A DNA stretch of 42,841 nt from Ligilactobacillus murinus DSM 20452 = NBRC 14221 (GCF_001591685.1 NZ_BCVJ01000011.1:1-42841); one strand, 5' to 3'. Shown: positions 17,281 through 27,738, numbered from the stretch's first letter. Numbers and translations are program-made. The notes: generated by a model from the letters alone, not told the origin.

Positions 17281-17982
17281 ATGAATAATAATCCCGAAGT
17301 TTACAACAATAGTAATGCTGGCTTGAACAGTTTCTTTACTAAGATGTATGGGTATATGAGTGCTGCAGTAGCAGTTTCGGCGCTAACGGCTTTCTTTGGT
17401 TCGTTTAGCCCAACTGTGATCCGGTTTATGAGTAATCCGATCGCCTTATTTGCAGTCTTTGGGGTCCAATTAGTTTTGGCTTACTCCATGTCGTCGCTTA
17501 AGTCACAACGTTCACCTTTAGTGAGTGCTTTAGGTTTGTTCGTCTTTGCAGGGTTGGAAGGTCTACTCTTTAGTGGGATCTTTATCGTCTACACTGCCCA
17601 AAACATTACCAGTGCTTTTGTTTCCGCCTTTGTGATGTTTGCTGTTTTGTCCTTTATGGGCTCAACAACTAAAAAAGATCTCTCAGGGATCGGTCGCCAA
17701 GCTCGTGCCGCTTTGATCGCGTTTATCATCGTCTCGTTGATCAACTTGTTCTTGCAAAGCCCAATGATCACTTATGTCTTTTCCTTTATCGGTTTAGTGA
17801 TCTTTGCTGGTCTGACAGCTTGGGATACCCAACGCTTACGTCAAATGTATCTTCAAATGGGTTCACAAGTAAATGTTAATAATTTGGCCTTGATGGGTGC
17901 TTTACAGCTCTATTTAGATTTTATCAACATTTTTATCTTCTTGTTGAATATCTTTACTGGTGCTGGTGGCAACCGCGACTAG
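17281..17982 (+). CDS. Bax inhibitor-1 / YccA family membrane protein
   Basis: A 233-residue protein with seven hydrophobic segments (about 28-48, 54-74, 83-103, 107-127, 136-156, 160-180, 205-228) and the family C-terminal pattern GLTAWDTQRLRQMY. Bacterial relatives (YetJ/YccA) act as pH-sensitive calcium leak channels or FtsH modulators. It has a strong AAGGAG ribosome site and is followed by a terminator. Confidence 0.88.
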   Translation: MNNNPEVYNNSNAGLNSFFTKMYGYMSAAVAVSALTAFFGSFSPTVIRFMSNPIALFAVFGVQLVLAYSMSSLKSQRSPLVSALGLFVFAGLEGLLFSGIFIVYTAQNITSAFVSAFVMFAVLSFMGSTTKKDLSGIGRQARAALIAFIIVSLINLFLQSPMITYVFSFIGLVIFAGLTAWDTQRLRQMYLQMGSQVNVNNLALMGALQLYLDFINIFIFLLNIFTGAGGNRD

Positions 17983-17988
17983 TCAAAC

Positions 17989-18021
17989 GAGTCTCTTCGA
18001 CTTTTCGGAGAGGCTTTTTTT
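17989..18021 (+). terminator. Rho-independent terminator before polA
   Basis: AGTCTCTTCG and CGGAGAGGCT pair with one mismatch, and seven T follow. Confidence 0.8.
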
Positions 18022-18076
18022 ATTTCTACGAAAAATTTGTTAAAATAAAAGAAACTAGATAAGAGGACGGATCGAT

Positions 18077-20749
18077 ATGGCAGAAGATAAGAAAATGTTA
18101 TTAGTGGATGGCAATAGCGTGGCTTTTAGAGCCTTCTTTGCACTCCATAATCAATTAGAACGCTTTGTCAATCACGCTGGGCTGCATACTAATGCGATCT
18201 ATGGCTTTAAATTGATGCTAGACAAGATCTTGGGCGATGTTTTACCGAGTAATGTTTTAGTTGCTTTTGATGCTGGCAAAGTGACTTTTAGAACGAAAGC
18301 TTATGCTGATTACAAAGGTGGGCGTTCCAAGACCCCAAATGAATTGTCAGAACAGTTTCCTTACATCAGAGAATTGCTTGATGCTTATGGGATCAAACAC
18401 TATGAATTACCAGAATATGAAGCTGATGATATTATCGGAACGATGGCAGCCAAAGCAGAAAAAGCAGGGTATCAAGTCACGATCGTAACGGGTGACCGCG
18501 ATCTGACGCAGTTGACGACTGATAAGACGACCGTTGCAGTAACGATCAAAGGGGTAACGGAGATCGAAGAATATACACCAGCTCATGTGGTCGAAAAATA
18601 TGGCTTACAACCAGCACAGATCGTTGATATGAAGGGCTTGACAGGTGATAGCTCAGATAACTATCCGGGGGTAACTAAAGTCGGTGAAAAGACTGCGATC
18701 AAACTTTTAAAACAATACGACACGATCGAAGGGATCTATGAAAACATTGAAGCGATGAAAAAGTCCAAGTTAAAAGAAAACTTGATCAATGATAAAGAGC
18801 TCGCATTTCAATGTAAAGATCTTGCGACGATCAGAAAAGATGCTCCAGTAGCCCTCACTTTAACTGAGACAACTTGGCCAGGAGCTAAAAAAGAAGATTT
18901 GCTCAAATTCTTTGAAGAGATGGATTTTAAGAGTTTTATCGCTCAATTACAAACTAGTTCAGCCGACGATGTCAGTGCAGGACCTACTTTGAGCAAATTA
19001 GAGGTCGAAGCTTTAGATGAAGCTAAGGTCGAAAAGTTAATTTATGATAAAGCTTCAGATATCAGCTTTTATCTTGAACTAAGTGATGATAATTACCATA
19101 CGGCTGACTTTTGGGGCTTTGGGCTTAAGATCGATGACCGCTATTATGCAACTAGAGATGTTGAGCTCTTAAAATTACCCAAACTAAAGCAATTACTGGA
19201 AGATCCAGCGATCCAAGTTGATGTGTTTGATGGTAAACAGACCTATGTAGCCTTAAAACGTCTAGGTATTGAACTAAAAAATATCAATTTTGATTTACTT
19301 TTAGTCTCATATCTGCTAAATACCAGCGATAACAGCAATGATCTGGGGAATTTAGCCAAGCGTCATGACTACTTCGATGTTTTGACCGATGAAGAAGTCT
19401 ATGGAAAAGGGGCTAAGCGCAAAGTTCCAGTTGATGATGCGATATATTTTGAGCACTTAGCGCATAAACTCAAAGCTATCTCAGATCTAGAAGATAAGTT
19501 GATGAAAGAACTAGCTGAAAATGAGCAAGAAGATCTTTATTTTGAGATCGAACGTCCACTTTCTTTAGTCTTAGCGCAAATGGAGATCACTGGGATCAAA
19601 GTCGATCGTGAACGCTTAGATATCATGCAAAGTGAGTTTAAGGAACGTTTGAGTGAGTTAGAACAACAAATATATAACGAAGCTGGTGAGAAATTCAATA
19701 TCAATTCACCTAAGCAACTTGGGGTGATCTTGTTTGAAAAATTAAAATTGCCAGTTGTTAAAAAGACTAAAACAGGCTACTCAACGGCTGTAGATGTCTT
19801 AGAAAAATTACGTGGGATGTCACCGATCATCGATAATATTTTAGCTTACCGTCAATTGGCTAAATTACAATCGACCTATGTTGAAGGCTTATTAAAAGTT
19901 ATCGCAGCTGATGGTAAGGTCCACACACGTTATACACAAACTTTAACGGCAACTGGGCGTCTATCATCAGTTGATCCTAACTTGCAAAATATCCCTGTTC
20001 GTTTAGAAGAAGGGCGTAAGATCCGGCAAGCTTTTGTACCAAGTCATCCGGATTGGGAGATCTTTGCTTCTGATTATTCGCAGATCGAGTTACGAGTCTT
20101 AGCCCATATTTCAAAAGATCCGCACATGCAACAAGCTTTTAAAGATGATTTTGATATTCACGCTAATACTGCGATGCGTATTTTTGGATTAGATGATCCA
20201 AGCCAAGTTACAGCTAACATGCGTCGCCAAGCTAAAGCGGTCAACTTTGGGATCGTTTATGGGATCAGTGATTTTGGTTTGGCACAAAGTATCGGGAGTA
20301 CCCGTAAGCAGGCAAAAGAGTTTATGGAGACGTATCTAGCCTCATTTCCTGGAGTACATCAATACATGCAAGATATCATTGAAAGTGCGCGCCAAAAAGG
20401 CTACGTTGAAACACTTTTCCATCGTCGGCGGTACCTTCCAGATATCAAGAGCAAAAATTACAACTTGCGCTCATTTGCAGAACGGACTGCGATGAATACT
20501 CCGATCCAAGGCAGTGCAGCTGATATCATCAAAGTTGCAATGATCAATATGCAACAAGCTTTAAAAGATGCAGGCTTAGAAGCCAAGATGTTGTTACAAG
20601 TACACGATGAGTTGATCTTTGAAGCACCTAAAGCAGAGATCTCTAAACTAAAAGAGTTAGTACCAAAGATCATGGATTCGGCCGTTGAACTTTCGGTCCC
20701 ATTAAAGGTCGAAAGTGCTAGTGGTAAGACGTGGTTTGAGACTAAATAG
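18077..20749 (+). CDS. polA: DNA polymerase I
   Basis: An 890-residue repair and Okazaki-fragment-processing polymerase. The 5'-3' exonuclease domain is at 1-290 (LLVDGNSVAFRAFFAL ... GVTKVGEKTAIKLL). The 3'-5' exonuclease-like domain is at about 305-480. The polymerase domain is at about 500-890, with motif A DYSQIELRVLAHIS, motif B RRQAKAVNFGIVYGIS and motif C QVHDELIF. The usual proofreading DxE is replaced (FYLELSDD), so proofreading is lost, as in other Firmicutes PolA. It begins the polA-mutM-coaE-nrdR-dnaB-dnaI run. Confidence 0.96.
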   Translation: MAEDKKMLLVDGNSVAFRAFFALHNQLERFVNHAGLHTNAIYGFKLMLDKILGDVLPSNVLVAFDAGKVTFRTKAYADYKGGRSKTPNELSEQFPYIRELLDAYGIKHYELPEYEADDIIGTMAAKAEKAGYQVTIVTGDRDLTQLTTDKTTVAVTIKGVTEIEEYTPAHVVEKYGLQPAQIVDMKGLTGDSSDNYPGVTKVGEKTAIKLLKQYDTIEGIYENIEAMKKSKLKENLINDKELAFQCKDLATIRKDAPVALTLTETTWPGAKKEDLLKFFEEMDFKSFIAQLQTSSADDVSAGPTLSKLEVEALDEAKVEKLIYDKASDISFYLELSDDNYHTADFWGFGLKIDDRYYATRDVELLKLPKLKQLLEDPAIQVDVFDGKQTYVALKRLGIELKNINFDLLLVSYLLNTSDNSNDLGNLAKRHDYFDVLTDEEVYGKGAKRKVPVDDAIYFEHLAHKLKAISDLEDKLMKELAENEQEDLYFEIERPLSLVLAQMEITGIKVDRERLDIMQSEFKERLSELEQQIYNEAGEKFNINSPKQLGVILFEKLKLPVVKKTKTGYSTAVDVLEKLRGMSPIIDNILAYRQLAKLQSTYVEGLLKVIAADGKVHTRYTQTLTATGRLSSVDPNLQNIPVRLEEGRKIRQAFVPSHPDWEIFASDYSQIELRVLAHISKDPHMQQAFKDDFDIHANTAMRIFGLDDPSQVTANMRRQAKAVNFGIVYGISDFGLAQSIGSTRKQAKEFMETYLASFPGVHQYMQDIIESARQKGYVETLFHRRRYLPDIKSKNYNLRSFAERTAMNTPIQGSAADIIKVAMINMQQALKDAGLEAKMLLQVHDELIFEAPKAEISKLKELVPKIMDSAVELSVPLKVESASGKTWFETK

Positions 20750-20768
20750 TATAAGATGAGGTGAAAAA

Positions 20769-21599
20769 ATGCCAGAGTTACCAGAAGTAGAGACAGTCCG
20801 GCGTGGTTTGCAAAAATTAGTTCTAGGTCAAAAGATCGCACGCGTCGAAGTTTTATATCCTAAGATGATCGTTGGTGATGCTGACGATTTTAGAGCTAAA
20901 TTAAAAGATCAAACACTTGAAAATATCCAACGGCGGGGTAAATATTTGCTCTTTAGGTTTTCAAATGATCTTACCGTCGTGTCCCATTTGCGCATGGAAG
21001 GTAAGTTTTATGTCAAAGAAGCGACTGATCCAGTCGACAAGCATACACATGTCATCTTTTATCTAACTGATGGTCGGCAGTTGCGCTATAACGATGTTCG
21101 TAAATTTGGGCGGATGCAATTAGTTCAAACGGGCAGTGAAGAAGATCTGCCAAGTTTAGCTAAATTAGGACCTGAGCCAGTAGCTGAAACTTTTAAAGTT
21201 GCTGATTTTTATCAAAAACTACAAAAAAAGAAGAAAAATATCAAGACTGCCTTACTTGACCAGACTTTGGTCACGGGGTTAGGCAATATCTATGTTGATG
21301 AGGTGTTGTGGCAAAGTAAGATCCATCCAGAGACGTCATGTCAAAAATTGACCTTAGAGCAAGCAACGACATTGCATGATAACATCATCACTGAATTAGC
21401 TAAGGCGATCGAAGCTGGTGGAACAACGATCAGAAGTTACACGGATGCTTTCCAAAAAACGGGCGCCTTTCAATTTGAACTAGATGTCTACGGTCAAACC
21501 GGTGAGCCGTGCAAACGTTGTGGTACAAAGATCCAAAAGATCGTGGTAGGACAACGAGGCACGCATTTTTGTCCGCAGTGTCAGCAGGTGGTAAAATGA
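20769..21599 (+). CDS. mutM: Formamidopyrimidine-DNA glycosylase MutM
   Basis: A 276-residue bifunctional glycosylase/AP lyase removing 8-oxoguanine. Pro2 and Glu3 (MPELPEVET) are the catalytic residues, the conserved Lys is in RRGKYLLF, and the C-terminal zinc finger is CKRC ... CPQC. The start has a GAGGTG ribosome site. The stop overlaps the coaE start as ATGA. Confidence 0.96.
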   Translation: MPELPEVETVRRGLQKLVLGQKIARVEVLYPKMIVGDADDFRAKLKDQTLENIQRRGKYLLFRFSNDLTVVSHLRMEGKFYVKEATDPVDKHTHVIFYLTDGRQLRYNDVRKFGRMQLVQTGSEEDLPSLAKLGPEPVAETFKVADFYQKLQKKKKNIKTALLDQTLVTGLGNIYVDEVLWQSKIHPETSCQKLTLEQATTLHDNIITELAKAIEAGGTTIRSYTDAFQKTGAFQFELDVYGQTGEPCKRCGTKIQKIVVGQRGTHFCPQCQQVVK

Positions 21600-22201
21600 C
21601 ATATATTTTAGGCTTGACTGGTGGGATCGGAATGGGCAAAACGACGATCAGTAATTTTTTGCAAACATTAGATTTTAAGATCCTTGATGCTGATGTGATC
21701 GCCCGAAAAATCGTTGAACCAACGACGCCTGGTCTGGCTGAATTGCAAAAAACATTTGGACCTCAGATCATCCAAGCTGATCAGACTTTAGATCGGGCTA
21801 AGCTTGGTAAGCTCGTCTTTAGTGATCCTAAGAAATTAGCCCAATTAGACCAGATCATGCAGCCTTTGATCAAAGCTGAATATGAAAAACAGTTGGCCTT
21901 GGCTGAGCAACAGGGGCATAAAGTAGTTGTGATCGATGCTGCCTTATTATTCGAAAATGGTTATGCAGATCATTGTGATGCAGTTATCAATGTTGAAGTT
22001 CCTAAAGCAGTGCAACTAAAGCGGATCATGAAACGCGATCATTTGAGTGAAAAGGCGGCACTTGAGCGGATCGCTAGTCAAATGTCTGCTGAAAAAAGGC
22101 GGAATTTGGCTACAACTACAGTAGATAGTTCGGGAACAGTTGAAGAAACGCAAGCGCAAGTGATAAAATGGCTAAAGATAAATAATTTAATCGAGAATTA
22201 G
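21596..22201 (+). CDS. coaE: Dephospho-CoA kinase
   Basis: A 201-residue P-loop kinase for the last step of coenzyme A synthesis. The P-loop is [12 protein letters not shown] (residues 6-17), followed by [13 protein letters not shown] 21596 overlaps the mutM stop by four bases and follows an AGGTGG ribosome site within mutM. An in-frame start 29 codons earlier lies in the mutM zinc-finger sequence and was rejected. Confidence 0.95.
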   Translation: MTYILGLTGGIGMGKTTISNFLQTLDFKILDADVIARKIVEPTTPGLAELQKTFGPQIIQADQTLDRAKLGKLVFSDPKKLAQLDQIMQPLIKAEYEKQLALAEQQGHKVVVIDAALLFENGYADHCDAVINVEVPKAVQLKRIMKRDHLSEKAALERIASQMSAEKRRNLATTTVDSSGTVEETQAQVIKWLKINNLIEN

Positions 22202-22218
22202 GCAGTGAGGTAAAGATT

Positions 22219-22689
22219 ATGAAGTGTCCAAATTGTCACCAAAATGGATCACGTGTAGTGGATAGCCGTCCCGCCGACAATGGACATGCTATTCGGCGCC
22301 GGCGGGAATGTGAAAATTGTGGTTTCCGTTTTACTACATTTGAAAGAGTAGAAGCAGCGCCACTATTAGTTATTAAGAAAAATGGTGCCAGAGAAGAATT
22401 TAATCGTGAAAAAGTCTTGCGTGGTGTTATGCGAGCAGCTGAAAAACGGCCTGTTGCAATGGATGAGATCCAAAATATCGTTGATCAAGTTGAAACAAAG
22501 ATCCGTGCAGTCGGAGGTAATGAAGTTTCCAGTCAATTGATCGGTGAATATGTGATGGAGATCTTAGCCAATGTCGATGATATCGCCTATATCAGATTTG
22601 CTAGCGTCTATCGTGAATTTAAAGATATGGCATCTTTTGCAAGGGAATTGCAAGACTTGATGGCACGTGATAACGAAAAAAATAAGTAG
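22219..22689 (+). CDS. nrdR: Transcriptional repressor NrdR
   Basis: A 156-residue Zn-ribbon/ATP-cone repressor of ribonucleotide reductase genes. The zinc ribbon is C3-C6 ... C31-C34 (MKCPNC ... CENC), followed by the ATP cone (about 49-139: [19 protein letters not shown]). It lies 17 bases after coaE, in the usual Firmicutes position before dnaB. Confidence 0.96.
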   Translation: MKCPNCHQNGSRVVDSRPADNGHAIRRRRECENCGFRFTTFERVEAAPLLVIKKNGAREEFNREKVLRGVMRAAEKRPVAMDEIQNIVDQVETKIRAVGGNEVSSQLIGEYVMEILANVDDIAYIRFASVYREFKDMASFARELQDLMARDNEKNK

Positions 22690-22706
22690 TTGGGGGATGT
22701 TAGGCG

Positions 22707-24074
22707 ATGAGTGAAGGTTTAAGGCAGATGTCGCCTAAGGATGGTTACGTTGTCAATACTAAAGCCCATATCGGTTCGACAGAGTTCAAAGTCATTTTAA
22801 AGCTCTACCAGCCGTTGATGGGAGTCAATGCTTATGGTATTTATTCATTATTAGCGGCTAAAGTAGCTCAAACACCAGACTTGTTAGCGCGCCGAATGCA
22901 TAAAGAGCTATTGGATATTTTGAATTTAGGTTTGCGTGACTTTTACGAAGCCCGGATCAGATTAGAAGCACTCGGACTATTGAAGACATTCATTCAAAAA
23001 GATGAGCTTGGTCAAGTGTTTATCTATGAGTTACAAGCTCCTTTGAGTGCCGAGGCTTTTTTTAAAGATGACCTCTTGAGTATGCTTTTAGCCGATTCAT
23101 TGGGTCAGACCCAATATGACGAGTTGAAACAAGAATTTGTCAAACCAGATCTCACCTATACTGATGCTAAAGAGATCACCAAGTCGCTTCTAGATGTCTT
23201 TACTGTGAAAAAAGATACATTACTCAAAAATTCACAGGTAAAAGCGACAGCTAAACCGGCTAAAAATCTCGTTGATTCAGTCGAAGTCGATCTAGATATA
23301 GAATATTTAAAAGAGCTTTTAGCCCAATCTTTTGTGCCGGCAACTGAGATCAGCCGTTCACTTGAGACCTTAAAGTCGATCGCTTTATTATATGGTCTAA
23401 ATGAACTAGAACTCGTCAAATTGCTCGAACAGGCACTAAATGTCAAGGACGATAAAGTCGATCTTGAACTTGTCAAGAAATTAGCCACTCAGCAATTTGA
23501 TCGGCAATTCAAAGAGCTAACACCTAAAGAAGTTAAAGCGACCGCACCGATCGATCCAGCGGTGAGTGCGGAATTGACGCAAACTGATTTAGCGCTGATC
23601 GCTGTTTCAAAACAATATCTGCCGCTTGAATTCATCGAAGAACTCAAACGGCAAAAGAATAGTTTTGTGACGAATTTAGAGCGATATACGGTCAAAACTC
23701 TAGTTGAAAAACAAGTTTTACCCAATGCGGTGATCAATGTCTTGTTGCACTATTATTTGATCGCTCAAAATAACACGATGTTAGAAGATAAAGTGGCTAA
23801 TCGTTTTACTAAAGCTGCCGCTAAGTTAGCCGAAAAGAAGATCAAGACTCCAGAAGAAGCAATGGTCTACATGCGTGAGGCTAACCAGAAAGCTCGTGAA
23901 AAGAAACAACAAAAAAAATATTATGGGCGAAAACAGCAGATCGTACAAAAAGAAACTTTGCCGGACTGGGCAAAAGATGAAAAAGAACCTAAAGCTAAGT
24001 CAACTAAAGCGGATAAACAGGTACTAAATGCTCAGATAGACGAATTATTGGCACAGCTAGAACAAAGTGAATAG
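22707..24074 (+). CDS. dnaB: Replication initiation and membrane attachment protein DnaB
   Basis: A 455-residue primosomal protein of the low-GC Gram-positive type, which with DnaD and DnaI loads the replicative helicase. The N-terminal DnaB/DnaD winged-helix-like region (STEFKVILKLYQPLMGVNAY) and the C-terminal DnaD-like domain with YxxxIxxxW-type sequence (about 300-400) are seen. The tail is rich in Lys and Glu. It is followed 16 bases later by dnaI. Confidence 0.9.
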   Translation: MSEGLRQMSPKDGYVVNTKAHIGSTEFKVILKLYQPLMGVNAYGIYSLLAAKVAQTPDLLARRMHKELLDILNLGLRDFYEARIRLEALGLLKTFIQKDELGQVFIYELQAPLSAEAFFKDDLLSMLLADSLGQTQYDELKQEFVKPDLTYTDAKEITKSLLDVFTVKKDTLLKNSQVKATAKPAKNLVDSVEVDLDIEYLKELLAQSFVPATEISRSLETLKSIALLYGLNELELVKLLEQALNVKDDKVDLELVKKLATQQFDRQFKELTPKEVKATAPIDPAVSAELTQTDLALIAVSKQYLPLEFIEELKRQKNSFVTNLERYTVKTLVEKQVLPNAVINVLLHYYLIAQNNTMLEDKVANRFTKAAAKLAEKKIKTPEEAMVYMREANQKAREKKQQKKYYGRKQQIVQKETLPDWAKDEKEPKAKSTKADKQVLNAQIDELLAQLEQSE

Positions 24075-24090
24075 GAAGGCGGTGGCTAAA

Positions 24091-25020
24091 ATGGAAGATC
24101 TAGGCAAGAATTTGACTGAGCAGATGCAAAGAAATAATTGGAACGAGCGCTATCAAAAGCTGATCACCGAGATCTTGCAGGATACCGAGGTGCGGACTTT
24201 TTTGGCTGAAAACAGTCAAACTTTGACACAGGCAGATGTGATGAAAAGTGCGAGTAAATTGTATGAGTTTGTGACTTTAAAAAAGCAGATAGCTCAAGGT
24301 AAACAGACTTTTGCACCAGGCTATCTACCGACACTTGCGATCAGCAATCACCGGGTCGAAGTCGTGTACGTTCCTACAGCTGAGCTCAAAGCAAGGCGTG
24401 AGCAAAAAGCTTTGGAAGCGCGTGTTAAGACGATCAATCTACCGCGTAGTGTTCGTAAAGCGCAGTTAAAAGATTATGAGCGTAGTGATGAACGCATGGA
24501 GGCTTTAAAAGCGGCTTTGGATTTTGTTAATAGTTACTCTAAAAAACCAAAAGAATTTCACAAGGGTCTGTATTTAGAAGGCAGTTTTGGTGTGGGTAAG
24601 ACCTATCTTTTAGCAGCGATCGCTAACGATCTAGCTAAAAGGGGCTATCAAACGACTTTGGTGCATTTTCCATCGTTTGCTGTTGAGATCAAAAGTTCGA
24701 TCAGTAAAAATCAAACGACAGAGTATATCGATAGTTTAAAAAAAGCACAGGTCTTGATGATCGATGATATCGGGGCTGATTCTTTGAGTAGCTGGCTAAG
24801 AGATGATGTTTTAGGGGTCATCTTACAATACCGGATGCAAGAAGAGTTACCGACCTTTTTTAGCTCGAATCTCTCGTTGACACAGCTAGAACAGCAGTAT
24901 TTGACGGTCAACAATCGGGGGGAAGCCGAGCCTTTGAAGGCCAAGCGCATTATGGAACGGATCAAATTTTTGGCCGATGAATATCATGTTGTAGGAAAAA
25001 ATCGCCGAAATCCGGAATAA
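24091..25020 (+). CDS. dnaI: Primosomal protein DnaI
   Basis: A 309-residue helicase loader. The C-terminal AAA+ domain has Walker A GSFGVGKTY (164-172) and Walker B VLMIDDIG (221-228). The N-terminal half corresponds to the helicase-interacting domain but contains no cysteine; indeed the whole protein has none. The zinc site described for Bacillus DnaI is therefore missing, although the segment APGYLPTLAISNHRVEVVYVP aligns with it. ATG 24091 follows GGAAGGCGGTGG; an in-frame start at 24067 would overlap dnaB and lacks a ribosome site. Confidence 0.92.
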   Translation: MEDLGKNLTEQMQRNNWNERYQKLITEILQDTEVRTFLAENSQTLTQADVMKSASKLYEFVTLKKQIAQGKQTFAPGYLPTLAISNHRVEVVYVPTAELKARREQKALEARVKTINLPRSVRKAQLKDYERSDERMEALKAALDFVNSYSKKPKEFHKGLYLEGSFGVGKTYLLAAIANDLAKRGYQTTLVHFPSFAVEIKSSISKNQTTEYIDSLKKAQVLMIDDIGADSLSSWLRDDVLGVILQYRMQEELPTFFSSNLSLTQLEQQYLTVNNRGEAEPLKAKRIMERIKFLADEYHVVGKNRRNPE

Positions 25021-25024
25021 TGAC

Positions 25025-25053
25025 TTGAAATTAAAGAGGTTTCGTGCTTAAAT
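25025..25053 (+). promoter_or_regulatory. Putative thrS promoter
   Basis: TTGAAA (25025-25030), a 17-bp spacer and TTAAAT (25048-25053) with extended TGC, starting five bases after the dnaI stop. Transcription would begin at about 25060, just before the T-box leader. Confidence 0.6.
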
Positions 25054-25059
25054 AGGAAT

Positions 25060-25284
25060 TACATTAAGTAAAAGACAAACGGCAAATCAATTCAGGGAAA
25101 GAGACCTTTGACTGCAAGTCTCTTAAAGAGGAGCTTACCACTTTTATCACGATAGCCTACTGCAAAGGTAGGACGGCTCGTTTCCGTTATCGACGATCAA
25201 GAGAGGGTCAACTGACCTTGAAATTGGGTGGAACCGCGTTAAAGACGCCCCTAGTGTTCAATGGAGCACTAGGGGCGTCTTTTA
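25060..25284 (+). ncRNA. T-box leader of thrS (threonine)
   Basis: The T-box sequence GGGTGGAACCGCG is at 25226-25238. A 13-bp perfect terminator stem (25244-25256 with 25267-25279) and four T follow. The Stem I distal hairpin is AGAGAC ... GTCTCT (25100-25124). The likely specifier is ACC at 25137-25139; it is followed by AC-TTTT, matching the position of ATG in the Met T-box of this window. The antiterminator bulge is TGGA, whose last base would pair with a U discriminator, as expected for a Gram-positive tRNA-Thr. The specifier is inferred. Confidence 0.92.
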
Positions 25285-25316
25285 TGTCTTGGCAAAAAAC
25301 AAGGAGGATCATAATA

Positions 25317-27269
25317 ATGTCAGAGATCAATGTTAAGTTTCCAGATGGTGCTGTAAAACAATTTGCAGCTGGAACAACAACACAAGATATCGCAAAATCT
25401 ATCAGCATCAGCTTAGCTAAGAAGTCTGTTGCAGGTGAATTTAACGGTAAATTAGTGGATTACAACGAACCTTTAAACGAAGATGGTGAGATCAAGATCA
25501 TCACGAAAGATTCTGATGAAGGAATGAACGTGTTATGGCAAACAGCTGCTAATGTTTTAGCTAGTGCTTTGCATAGCCTTTATCCAGAAATGAAGTTTGG
25601 TCAAGGTGAGGCCTTAGAACATGGCTTCTTCTTTGATACAGATAATGCAGCTGGTCAAGTGGCTGAAGCTGATTTTGAAAAGATCGAACAAAAGATGCAA
25701 GAAATCATCAAGCAAAACTTACCGATCGAACGTGTTGAATATACAGAAGAAGAAGCTTTGCAATTAGTTGATGGTGATCAATACCAAACGGAATTAGTCA
25801 AAGAGATCGCTGCTGATAACGCTGGTAAAGTCGTAGCTCATAAATTGGGTGATTTCAATGACTTCTCATTTGGACCACAATTGGCTTCAACTGGTGCGAT
25901 CAAAGTGTTCCAATTACTTTCAGTGGCTGGGGCTTACTGGAAAGGTGCTTCAAGCAACCCAATGTTACAACGTATCTATGGGACAGCTTTTTACAAGCAA
26001 AAAGACCTTGATGCTGAATTACAACGTCGAAAAGAAGCACGTGAACGTGACCACCGTGTGATCGGTAACAATTTAGATCTTTTCTTTGTTGATCCTAAAG
26101 TCGGTGCCGGTCTACCATACTGGATGCCAAATGGGGCTACGATCCGTCGTACGATCGAACGTTATATCATCGATAAAGAAGTTGCTCGTGGCTATGAACA
26201 TGTTTACACACCAATTTTAGCTAACGTTGATCTTTACAAGCAATCAGGTCACTGGGATCACTACCGCGAAGACATGTTCCCACCAATGGACATGGGTGAT
26301 GGCGAATTACTTGAATTGCGTCCGATGAACTGCCCATCTCACATTCAAGTTTACAACCACCATATTCGTTCATACCGTGATCTTCCATTACGTATCGCTG
26401 AACTAGGGATGATGCACCGTTATGAAAAATCAGGTGCTTTGACAGGTCTTTCGCGGGTACGTGAAATGACATTAAATGATGGTCATACTTTCGTAGCTCC
26501 AGATCAGATCGAAGAAGAATTCAAGCGGACACTTCAATTGATGGTCGATGTTTACCATGACTTTGACATCAAGGACTACCGTTTCCGTTTGAGCTACCGT
26601 GATCCTGAAAACACACATAAGTACTACGACGATGATGAAATGTGGGAAAAATCTCAACGGATGTTAAAAGCAGCCATGGATGATCTTGGCTTGGATTACT
26701 TTGAAGCTGAAGGTGAAGCTGCTTTCTACGGTCCTAAATTAGACGTTCAAACTAAGACGGCTCTTGGTGGAGAAGAAACACTTTCCACGATCCAATTGGA
26801 CTTCTTGTTACCTGAACGTTTCGATCTCAAATATACTGGGGCTGATGGTGAAGAACACCGTCCAGTTATGATCCACCGTGGTATCGTATCAACGATGGAA
26901 CGTTTCACAGCTTACTTGACAGAAATGTACAAGGGGGCTTTCCCAACATGGTTAGCTCCAAAGCAAGTTGAGATCATTCCAGTTAAGAATGAGCTTCACA
27001 TGGATTATGCACGTCAATTGAGCTCAAAATTGGGAGCACATCAGATCCGTGTAAGTATCGATGATCGTAACGAAAAGATGGGTTACAAGATCCGTCAAGC
27101 TCAAGTGATGAAGACACCATATACTTTAGTTGTTGGTGACCAAGAAGTAGCTGATGGCACTGTGACTGTTCGTAAATACGGTAGTGAAAAGACTGAAACA
27201 ATGACTCAAGATGAATTCAGAAACCTTATCTTGCATGACATTGAAACTTACAGCCGTAAAGAAGACTAA
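25317..27269 (+). CDS. thrS: Threonyl-tRNA synthetase
   Basis: A 650-residue class II synthetase: TGS domain (1-62), editing domain (about 65-240), catalytic core (about 270-540) and anticodon-binding domain (about 545-645). The zinc-binding Cys is in MNCPSH, motif 2 is in [17 protein letters not shown], and zinc/ATP-site histidines are in NDGHTFV and MIHRGIV. ATG 25317 has an AAGGAGG ribosome site directly after the T-box terminator. A frame open further upstream runs into the leader RNA and is not coding. Confidence 0.97.
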   Translation: MSEINVKFPDGAVKQFAAGTTTQDIAKSISISLAKKSVAGEFNGKLVDYNEPLNEDGEIKIITKDSDEGMNVLWQTAANVLASALHSLYPEMKFGQGEALEHGFFFDTDNAAGQVAEADFEKIEQKMQEIIKQNLPIERVEYTEEEALQLVDGDQYQTELVKEIAADNAGKVVAHKLGDFNDFSFGPQLASTGAIKVFQLLSVAGAYWKGASSNPMLQRIYGTAFYKQKDLDAELQRRKEARERDHRVIGNNLDLFFVDPKVGAGLPYWMPNGATIRRTIERYIIDKEVARGYEHVYTPILANVDLYKQSGHWDHYREDMFPPMDMGDGELLELRPMNCPSHIQVYNHHIRSYRDLPLRIAELGMMHRYEKSGALTGLSRVREMTLNDGHTFVAPDQIEEEFKRTLQLMVDVYHDFDIKDYRFRLSYRDPENTHKYYDDDEMWEKSQRMLKAAMDDLGLDYFEAEGEAAFYGPKLDVQTKTALGGEETLSTIQLDFLLPERFDLKYTGADGEEHRPVMIHRGIVSTMERFTAYLTEMYKGAFPTWLAPKQVEIIPVKNELHMDYARQLSSKLGAHQIRVSIDDRNEKMGYKIRQAQVMKTPYTLVVGDQEVADGTVTVRKYGSEKTETMTQDEFRNLILHDIETYSRKED

Positions 27270-27284
27270 AAATTAGTTTTGAAT

Positions 27285-27331
27285 AAAAAGTGCTTGCTCT
27301 TGATGAGATCTCACCAAGGCAGGCGCTTTTT
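27285..27331 (+). terminator. Rho-independent terminator after thrS
   Basis: AAAAAGTGCTTGC ... CTTG pairs with CAAG ... GCAGGCGCTTTTT, with one small bulge. The stem is about 17 bp including the A/T flanks. Confidence 0.85.
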
Positions 27332-27386
27332 ATTATTCAAAGTTTGCATATTTTTGAAAAAAATTCAGAAAAAATTAAAAAACTAG

Positions 27387-27415
27387 TTGACATCATTATA
27401 TTTAGTGGTTAATAT
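27387..27415 (+). promoter_or_regulatory. Strong sigma-A promoter of the Met T-box / metNIQ operon
   Basis: Consensus TTGACA (27387-27392), a 17-bp spacer and TAATAT (27410-27415). The transcript would begin at about 27422. Confidence 0.85.
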
Positions 27416-27421
27416 TAGAAA

Positions 27422-27714
27422 CAACATAAAAATAACGTGAGCGATGATGAGATGAGTAACCTAAGCTTGGGCCGATCACAGAGAGTCTATGGTGTGCTGA
27501 GAGTAGATAGTGCAAAACTAGGTGAAGATGGTCTTTGAGCATGATGACAGGGTGAGCAAATGTAAGCCATGTCTGGGTCGAGCCCATTACAGCTCGCGGG
27601 TCTACTGCATTTTGCGGTGTACTTAGTGAGGTCATTATTGTGAGATGATGACGAAGATGGGTGGTAACACGTGTAAACGTCCCTGTAGCATAGTAGCTAT
27701 GGGGGCGTTTTTTT
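27422..27714 (+). ncRNA. T-box leader of the metNIQ operon (methionine)
   Basis: The Stem I motif AGAGAGTCTATGGTGTGCTG is at about 27479-27498, with the distal stem closing in GTAGA. The specifier loop reads GAAG-ATG-GTCTTTGAG, placing ATG (Met) at 27528-27530. The T-box sequence GGGTGGTAACACG is at 27659-27671 with a TGGT bulge, which would pair with an A discriminator as in tRNA-Met. A terminator follows at 27675-27714 (AACGTCCC ... GGGGCGTT plus T run). Met-specific T-boxes on methionine transport genes are known in Lactobacillales. This leader fills the 470-bp gap between thrS and metN. Confidence 0.9.
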
Positions 27715-27738
27715 ATGTGAAAGAAGGAGATGATCAAA

